Below, one piece after another: positions 59,170-64,000 of a DNA stretch of 64,000 nucleotides. Made by a program: the position numbers and the translations under genes. The first letter of the stretch is position 1, and the number at the start of each line of letters is the position of its first letter. A model generated the notes under the pieces. It saw nothing but the letters and a program-made list of their open reading frames with translations, searched no databases and was not told the origin of the DNA. This DNA is from Malaciobacter marinus (lineage in GTDB: Bacteria; Campylobacterota; Campylobacteria; Campylobacterales; Arcobacteraceae), in contig NZ_CP032101.1 of assembly GCF_003544855.1 (NCBI RefSeq), forward strand, positions 434,001 through 498,000. Reading direction: 5' to 3'.

Positions 59170-61776
59170 TTAAATATTTAGTGTGATTATAAATTTCACA
59201 CCATCTTTTATATTTTCTACTTCAATTTTACCTTTCATATTTGTTTGTATAATTGATTTTGTCATATAAAGACCTATACCAGTGCCTTGATGCTCAAACT
59301 TTGTTGTAAAATAAGGTTCAAATATTTTATCAATTATTTCATCTTTTATATTATCTCCATTATTTGAAATTTCTATGATTAAACTATTTTGTACTTTTTT
59401 GACAAAAATTGTAATTATTGCTTCAAACTCTTTTTGCTCTTTTTTTAAAAGTAAAGCATCTTTTGCATTATTTAAAATATTTAATAATGCTTGTTTCAAT
59501 TCATTTTCATAGCCTGTTATTATTATATCTTCACAATCAAACTCTATTTTTATATTGTCATTTGAGTATTGATTTTTTATCATATATAGTAGTGTGTTTA
59601 TAGACTCTTTTATAGAAAAATTTGTTTGTGTTTTTGAAGGTTTGTAAAAATTTTTAAAATCATCTATTGTTTCACTCATATACTCTATGTGTTTATTTGC
59701 TTTATTTATAAATTTTTCAAGTTGAGGTTTTGTAATTGATTCATTGTGATAATTATCTCTTAAAAATTGAATAATTAATGATACATTATTTAAAGGTTGT
59801 CTCCATTGATGAGCTATATTTCCAAGCATTTCTCCCATTGCGGCTAATTTACTTTGTTGAATTAAAAGTCTATCTTTATCTCTATTTTTTTTAACTTCAT
59901 CTTCTACTTTTAGTTTTAACTCTTCTTCACTTAATTTTATTTTAGTAATATCATTTATATAGCCATAAAAATATGATATTTCTCCAGAATGATTTTTAAT
60001 CAAGATTACTCTACTTGATATCCATCTTATCTCATTTGCTAAGTTTCTTATTCTACACTCAACTGTAAAGTTTGGTAAATCATTTTTTAATGCAGCATTG
60101 ATTGCTACTTGCATTTTATTTTTATCATCTTCATGAATTAAATTCATAAAATTCATAGATTCTGATTCAAAATCTTTTTTTGTATATCCAAAAGTTTTAA
60201 TACTATTTGAAATATATTTAACCGTTAAATCTTTATCATTATTAAGTTTAAAAATAACAATTTTCCCATCTTCAACTAAATACTCTACATCTAAAAGCTC
60301 TTTTTTCATTCTTTTATTTTTGTCAATATCCATAGACATCATAAGCATTCTATCTAATTCATCTGTGTTGTTAGTGAAAGCTTTTCCTCTTGCTAAAACC
60401 CATTTAAAACCTTCATTTTTTGTTTGAAGTCTATATTCACATATAAAAGTATCATCAACTTTTGCAAAAATTTTATCAAAAAGTTTTTCTACATTTTTTT
60501 TATCTTCATTATGTATTAGTGAAAACCAATCTGAAAATGTTTGTACTTCGTCTTTTTTATAACCAAACATATCAAACCACTTATCTGAAAAATATATTTT
60601 CTTTGTTTTAAAGTCAATATCCCATAAACCATCATTTGAAGCAATAATTGCTAATTCAAATCTTTTTTTCCAGTGTTCTAAAGAGAGTGTTTTATTCTCA
60701 AGTTTATCATTGTATTCTTTAAATATATTATTAATAAAATTAGAAAAAATATAAGTAAATAATACTAAAAATAATGTCGTAGCAATAATTAAGGTAAAAA
60801 TTTGAAAAAATAAATTGTTGTACTCTTTTGTTATTTTTCCTATTTTATCTTTAATCTCTTTTGTTATTTCATTTGTATTATAAAAAGAAGCAATTAAAAA
60901 ATTATATTTGTCGTAAAAAAATGTGTTATTAAATAGATTGCTATATTCGTTATCAATAAAATAGTATTCTAATATATTATAAGAGATATTATTTTTTTTA
61001 TTTTTTAAGAGTACATTTGATTTATGAAATCTTTTTTTACCATGGAAATTGTAAGTATCCTGCATTATTACATCATAAAACCAAATATTATAGTTTTCTT
61101 TTTGTATTGTATTTATTAGTGCTTCTTTTGTAATCTCTTTTATTGAGTTAATTGTAGACAATGAACCAATATAATACTCATATCCATTGATATTTATTTT
61201 ATCAAAAAAACTTAATCTTACAGTTTTTTTTAAATCATCTTTCCAATATTGTAGATTGTTTTGACCTTGTGAATAAATATATTTTAAAGTTACATCTTCA
61301 TGTATTGTTTTATTTGTATTAAAAATAAGTTTTTTAAGATAATAAATAGACTCTTTTCCATATAAAATATTTAGATTATTTTTTGTAAAAACAACAAGTT
61401 CGATATTATTGTTTTTTTCAATTTTCTTTAAATAATCAGTTAGTAATTCAAACTTACTTAATGAGTTTGATTCTAAATATCCTATTGTTTTATAAGTAAC
61501 TTTTTTTAGTAAAATCTCTTCATGTAAAAATATTTCCTTTAATTGCTCTTTTACTTTGATTCTAAATTCATTTAGTTCTTGTTTTTTTTTAAATTCATAG
61601 TTTAAAAAGGCTTTTTGTTTAAGTAAATCTATTTTTGTATTTTTTTTTGTTTCTAAAAGAAAATAAGAGATGATTAAAGATAGTATTGCAAGTAATAAAA
61701 TAAATATTACTGGAATTTGAGAAAAAAGTTTTTGGATATCAGAAAGAGTATATTTTTTATTAGATTTAAATAGCAT
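59170..61776 (-). CDS. Cache/PAS sensor histidine kinase of the TRAP locus
   Basis: 868 residues: helix 1 (about 21-41), a large periplasmic sensor (42-320, Cache-like by length and layout), helix 2 (322-348), a coiled coil, PAS1 (about 366-486, NDGLWDIDFKTKKIYFSDKW), PAS2 (about 500-615, ending in a PAC-type YFYGYINDITK) and the transmitter. H656 lies in SKLAAMGEMLGNIAHQWRQPLNNVS. The ATPase has LLNILNNAKDAL and GTGIGLYMTK. The periplasmic domain would sense an external carboxylate for the co-regulated transporter. It is the first gene of a kinase-regulator pair. Confidence 0.9.
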   Translation of the reverse strand: MLFKSNKKYTLSDIQKLFSQIPVIFILLLAILSLIISYFLLETKKNTKIDLLKQKAFLNYEFKKKQELNEFRIKVKEQLKEIFLHEEILLKKVTYKTIGYLESNSLSKFELLTDYLKKIEKNNNIELVVFTKNNLNILYGKESIYYLKKLIFNTNKTIHEDVTLKYIYSQGQNNLQYWKDDLKKTVRLSFFDKININGYEYYIGSLSTINSIKEITKEALINTIQKENYNIWFYDVIMQDTYNFHGKKRFHKSNVLLKNKKNNISYNILEYYFIDNEYSNLFNNTFFYDKYNFLIASFYNTNEITKEIKDKIGKITKEYNNLFFQIFTLIIATTLFLVLFTYIFSNFINNIFKEYNDKLENKTLSLEHWKKRFELAIIASNDGLWDIDFKTKKIYFSDKWFDMFGYKKDEVQTFSDWFSLIHNEDKKNVEKLFDKIFAKVDDTFICEYRLQTKNEGFKWVLARGKAFTNNTDELDRMLMMSMDIDKNKRMKKELLDVEYLVEDGKIVIFKLNNDKDLTVKYISNSIKTFGYTKKDFESESMNFMNLIHEDDKNKMQVAINAALKNDLPNFTVECRIRNLANEIRWISSRVILIKNHSGEISYFYGYINDITKIKLSEEELKLKVEDEVKKNRDKDRLLIQQSKLAAMGEMLGNIAHQWRQPLNNVSLIIQFLRDNYHNESITKPQLEKFINKANKHIEYMSETIDDFKNFYKPSKTQTNFSIKESINTLLYMIKNQYSNDNIKIEFDCEDIIITGYENELKQALLNILNNAKDALLLKKEQKEFEAIITIFVKKVQNSLIIEISNNGDNIKDEIIDKIFEPYFTTKFEHQGTGIGLYMTKSIIQTNMKGKIEVENIKDGVKFIITLNI

Positions 61777-61813
61777 TTAATCTTAGCCTTATAATTTTTA
61801 TCTATAATTTAAA

Positions 61814-61855
61814 GTTTCAAAATTGTTTCGTAAAACTAAATTATATTGAAACTTT
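61814..61855. promoter_or_regulatory. GTTTC-repeat operator between kinase and AEC transporter genes
   Basis: GTTTCAAAATTGTTTC at 61814-61829 is identical to the TAXI-gene site. An inverted GAAAC lies at 61848-61852. Its position between divergent genes suggests autoregulation of the kinase operon and co-control of the transporter. Confidence 0.55.
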
Positions 61856-61881
61856 TTATAAAGTTAAGTTAAAGGTTGCAC

Positions 61882-62796
61882 ATGATACATATTTTCACAG
61901 CGATTATTCCTATTTTTTCCTTGATTATGATTGGCTACTTTTTAAAAAAGATACAATTTCCCTCAGTGGAGTTTTGGCCACAAGCAGATAAGTTAACATA
62001 TTATGTATTAATGCCATCATTATTGATTTATAAACTTGCAACTGCATCTTTTGAAGGGATTAATAGTATAAATTTTGTTTTAACTGCACTTTTTACTATA
62101 TCTTTAGTTTTGATAATCTTAATTTTAATAAATAAAATATTTAATTTTAAAGGTGACTCTTTTACTTCAATAGTTCAAGGTTCAATTAGATTTAATACTT
62201 ATGTATTTTTAGCTTTAGCTGATTCTGTTTTTGGTGATAAAGGATTGGTTTTAGCTGCTATATTAATGATGTTTGTAATTCCTTTTATTAATATTATTTG
62301 TATATCTATTTTTGCTCTTTATGTAAATGATAGTAAATTAACATTTTTATATTTAATAAAATCTATAATCACTAATCCTTTAATTGTGGCATGTTTTCTA
62401 GGTGGATTTATAAATTTTATGGGAATTGAGCTTTTCTCAAGCTTTGATAAGATATTAGAAATTTTAAGTTCTGCTGCTCTTCCTCTTGGACTTTTATCAG
62501 TTGGTTTTGGTTTAGTTATAAAAGAGATAACTTCATCTAAAGAGGAGATAGTTATTACAAACATAGCCAAACTTGTGTTAACTCCTTTGATTATGTTTGT
62601 TATAGCTGATTTTTTTAAATTAAATGACTTTATGATTTCTATACTCATAATTTTTGCAGTTTTGCCAACAGCTCCATCATCTTTTGTTTTGGCAAGACAA
62701 CTTGGAGGTAATATAAAACTAATGTCATCTATTATTACTGTGCAAACTTTATTATCTGCATTTTTTATTATGCTTGTTTTAAATTATTTTATATAG
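61882..62796 (+). CDS. AEC-family (auxin efflux carrier-like) transporter
   Basis: 304 residues from the ATG at 61882, which has AAAGG six bases before; a TTG two codons earlier touches that site. About ten helices in two halves, with IPIFSLIMIGYFLKK at the start, and the second half PLIVACFLGGFINFMGIELFSSFDKILEILSSAALPLGLLSVGFGL then PTAPSSFVLARQLGGN, typical of AEC proteins such as malate/malonate carriers. The substrate is probably an organic acid. It shares an operator-bearing promoter region with the kinase. Confidence 0.85.
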   Translation: MIHIFTAIIPIFSLIMIGYFLKKIQFPSVEFWPQADKLTYYVLMPSLLIYKLATASFEGINSINFVLTALFTISLVLIILILINKIFNFKGDSFTSIVQGSIRFNTYVFLALADSVFGDKGLVLAAILMMFVIPFINIICISIFALYVNDSKLTFLYLIKSIITNPLIVACFLGGFINFMGIELFSSFDKILEILSSAALPLGLLSVGFGLVIKEITSSKEEIVITNIAKLVLTPLIMFVIADFFKLNDFMISILIIFAVLPTAPSSFVLARQLGGNIKLMSSIITVQTLLSAFFIMLVLNYFI

Positions 62797-62894
62797 TTAT
62801 AATTTAACTGTAAAAATTAACTAAGTTCTATTTAACAATTATAACAATAAGATTTAGTATTAAAGAAAAATCTTTTCTACTAAAGGAGCATTTT

Positions 62895-64000
62895 ATGAAA
62901 AAGACTATGACAACAACTGCGGGAAATCCAATTTCGGATAATCAAAACTCAATAACAGCAGGAGAACGTGGTCCTGTACTTATGCAAGATTATCAGTTAA
63001 TAGAAAAATTAGCCCATCAAAATAGAGAAAGAATTCCTGAACGAGTTGTACATGCAAATGGTAGTGCAGCTTATGGAAAGCTTGTTATTACAGAAGATAT
63101 TTCAAAATATACAAAAGCAAAAGTTTTACAAAAATCAGAAGAGACAAAGCTTTTACTTAGATTTTCTACAGTTGCAGGTGAAAGAGGTGCTGCTGATGCA
63201 GAAAGAGATGTAAGAGGTTTTGCTCTTAAGTTTTATACAAAAGAGGGCAATTGGGATTTAGTAGGAAATAATACACCTGTTTTTTTCGTAAGAGATGCAT
63301 ACAAATTCCCAGATTTTATTCATACTCAAAAAAGACATCCACAAACAAATTTAAGAAGCAATACCGCTGCTTGGGATTTTTGGTCGTTAAGTCCAGAAAG
63401 TTTACACCAAGTAACAATATTGATGTCAAATAGAGGTTTACCAAAATCATATAGACATATAAATGGATATGGTTCACATACATATAGCTTAATAAATGAA
63501 AAAAATGAAAGATTTTGGGTTAAGTTTCACTTTAAAACTATGCAAGGAATAGAAACTATTACAGATAAAGAAGCAGAAGAGATTGTTGGAAAAGATAGAG
63601 AATCAAATCAAAGAGATTTATTTGAAAATATTAATCAAGGAAATTATCCTAAATGGAGTTTTGAAATTCAAATAATGACAGAAGAAGAGGCTTTGGCATG
63701 TTCTTTTAATCCTTTTGATTTAACAAAAGTTTGGCCACATAGTGATTATCCAATGATAAAAGTTGGAGAACTTACACTAAATGAAAATCCAAAAAATTAT
63801 TTCAATGAAGTAGAACAAGCATCTTTCTCACCTTCAAATGTAGTTGCTGGAATAGGTTTTTCACCTGATAAGATGCTTCAAGCTAGAATCTTTTCTTATC
63901 CAGATGCCCATAGATATAGAGTGGGTACTCATTATGAAATGTTACCTGTAAATAGACCAATAGTTGATGTTAAAACTTATCATGCTGATGGTGCTATGAA
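62895..64000 (+). CDS. katA: Monofunctional heme catalase, N-terminal part (partial)
   Basis: The ATG at 62895 has TAAAGGAG eight bases before it. 368 residues lie in the window and the gene runs off the right edge, against about 480 for the family. The catalytic histidine is in [12 protein letters not shown], the distal Asn in the [22 protein letters not shown] block and the proximal heme-ligand Tyr in [15 protein letters not shown]. It breaks down hydrogen peroxide. Length and the [25 protein letters not shown] start fit small-subunit clade 3 catalases. Promoter control (for example by PerR) cannot be assigned from the AT-rich upstream sequence. Confidence 0.95.
   Translation, partial: MKKTMTTTAGNPISDNQNSITAGERGPVLMQDYQLIEKLAHQNRERIPERVVHANGSAAYGKLVITEDISKYTKAKVLQKSEETKLLLRFSTVAGERGAADAERDVRGFALKFYTKEGNWDLVGNNTPVFFVRDAYKFPDFIHTQKRHPQTNLRSNTAAWDFWSLSPESLHQVTILMSNRGLPKSYRHINGYGSHTYSLINEKNERFWVKFHFKTMQGIETITDKEAEEIVGKDRESNQRDLFENINQGNYPKWSFEIQIMTEEEALACSFNPFDLTKVWPHSDYPMIKVGELTLNENPKNYFNEVEQASFSPSNVVAGIGFSPDKMLQARIFSYPDAHRYRVGTHYEMLPVNRPIVDVKTYHADGAM

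Overview
The window is very AT-rich, has many TTG starts, and carries gene arrangements (napAGHBFLD, nrfHA plus a fused ccsBA, Csd4-type peptidase) typical of Campylobacterota. It most likely comes from an Arcobacter-like bacterium (Arcobacteraceae). No rRNA, tRNA, CRISPR array or intact insertion sequence was seen. Both edges cut genes: a TonB-dependent receptor on the left and a catalase on the right.

1-29.4 kb is an iron/siderophore island. It holds five TonB-dependent receptors (one partial), three AraC/PchR-type regulators, a Vibrio-TonB2-like energising cluster (DUF3450, a long TtpC-like ExbB, ExbB, ExbD, TonB, TPR), and two paralogous sets of a small membrane protein, a PepSY membrane protein and a NikL-like periplasmic protein. 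Two two-component systems and a transposase-derived, apparently domesticated HTH protein lie among them. Fur-box-like 15-mers precede most of these units.

29.5-49.8 kb holds serS and then the nitrate/nitrite respiration block: nrfH-nrfA-ccsBA (nitrite to ammonium) and napAGHBFLD plus an Aer/CetB-like PAS protein (periplasmic nitrate reduction). Next come a Met8-like siroheme gene, a PilJ/NarX-like sensor, two Crp/Fnr regulators lacking FNR cysteines, a TrpD2-like protein and moaA. Three promoters (nrfH, napA and an unannotated RNA locus at about 30.8-31.0 kb) share one architecture: a TTGA-N6-TCAA palindrome centred exactly 32 bp from the centre of a TATAAT/TACAAT box. The RNA locus would yield a minus-strand RNA that opens with a hairpin displaying an anti-Shine-Dalgarno loop (CTCCTTCCCT). 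This is the best candidate for something undescribed in the window.

49.8-54 kb is mostly housekeeping: rpsO, an Rrf2 regulator, a DHH phosphoesterase and a Csd4-type cell-shape carboxypeptidase. 54-62.8 kb is a transport/catabolism module: an L-2-hydroxyglutarate-oxidase-like flavoenzyme, a fused TRAP permease with a TAXI binding protein, and their probable sensor kinase and response regulator. An identical 16-bp GTTTC repeat operator lies in front of both the TAXI gene and the kinase/AEC-transporter divergent promoter. The window ends in a monofunctional catalase.

All family names come from reading the translated sequence and recognising motifs. No database search was run.
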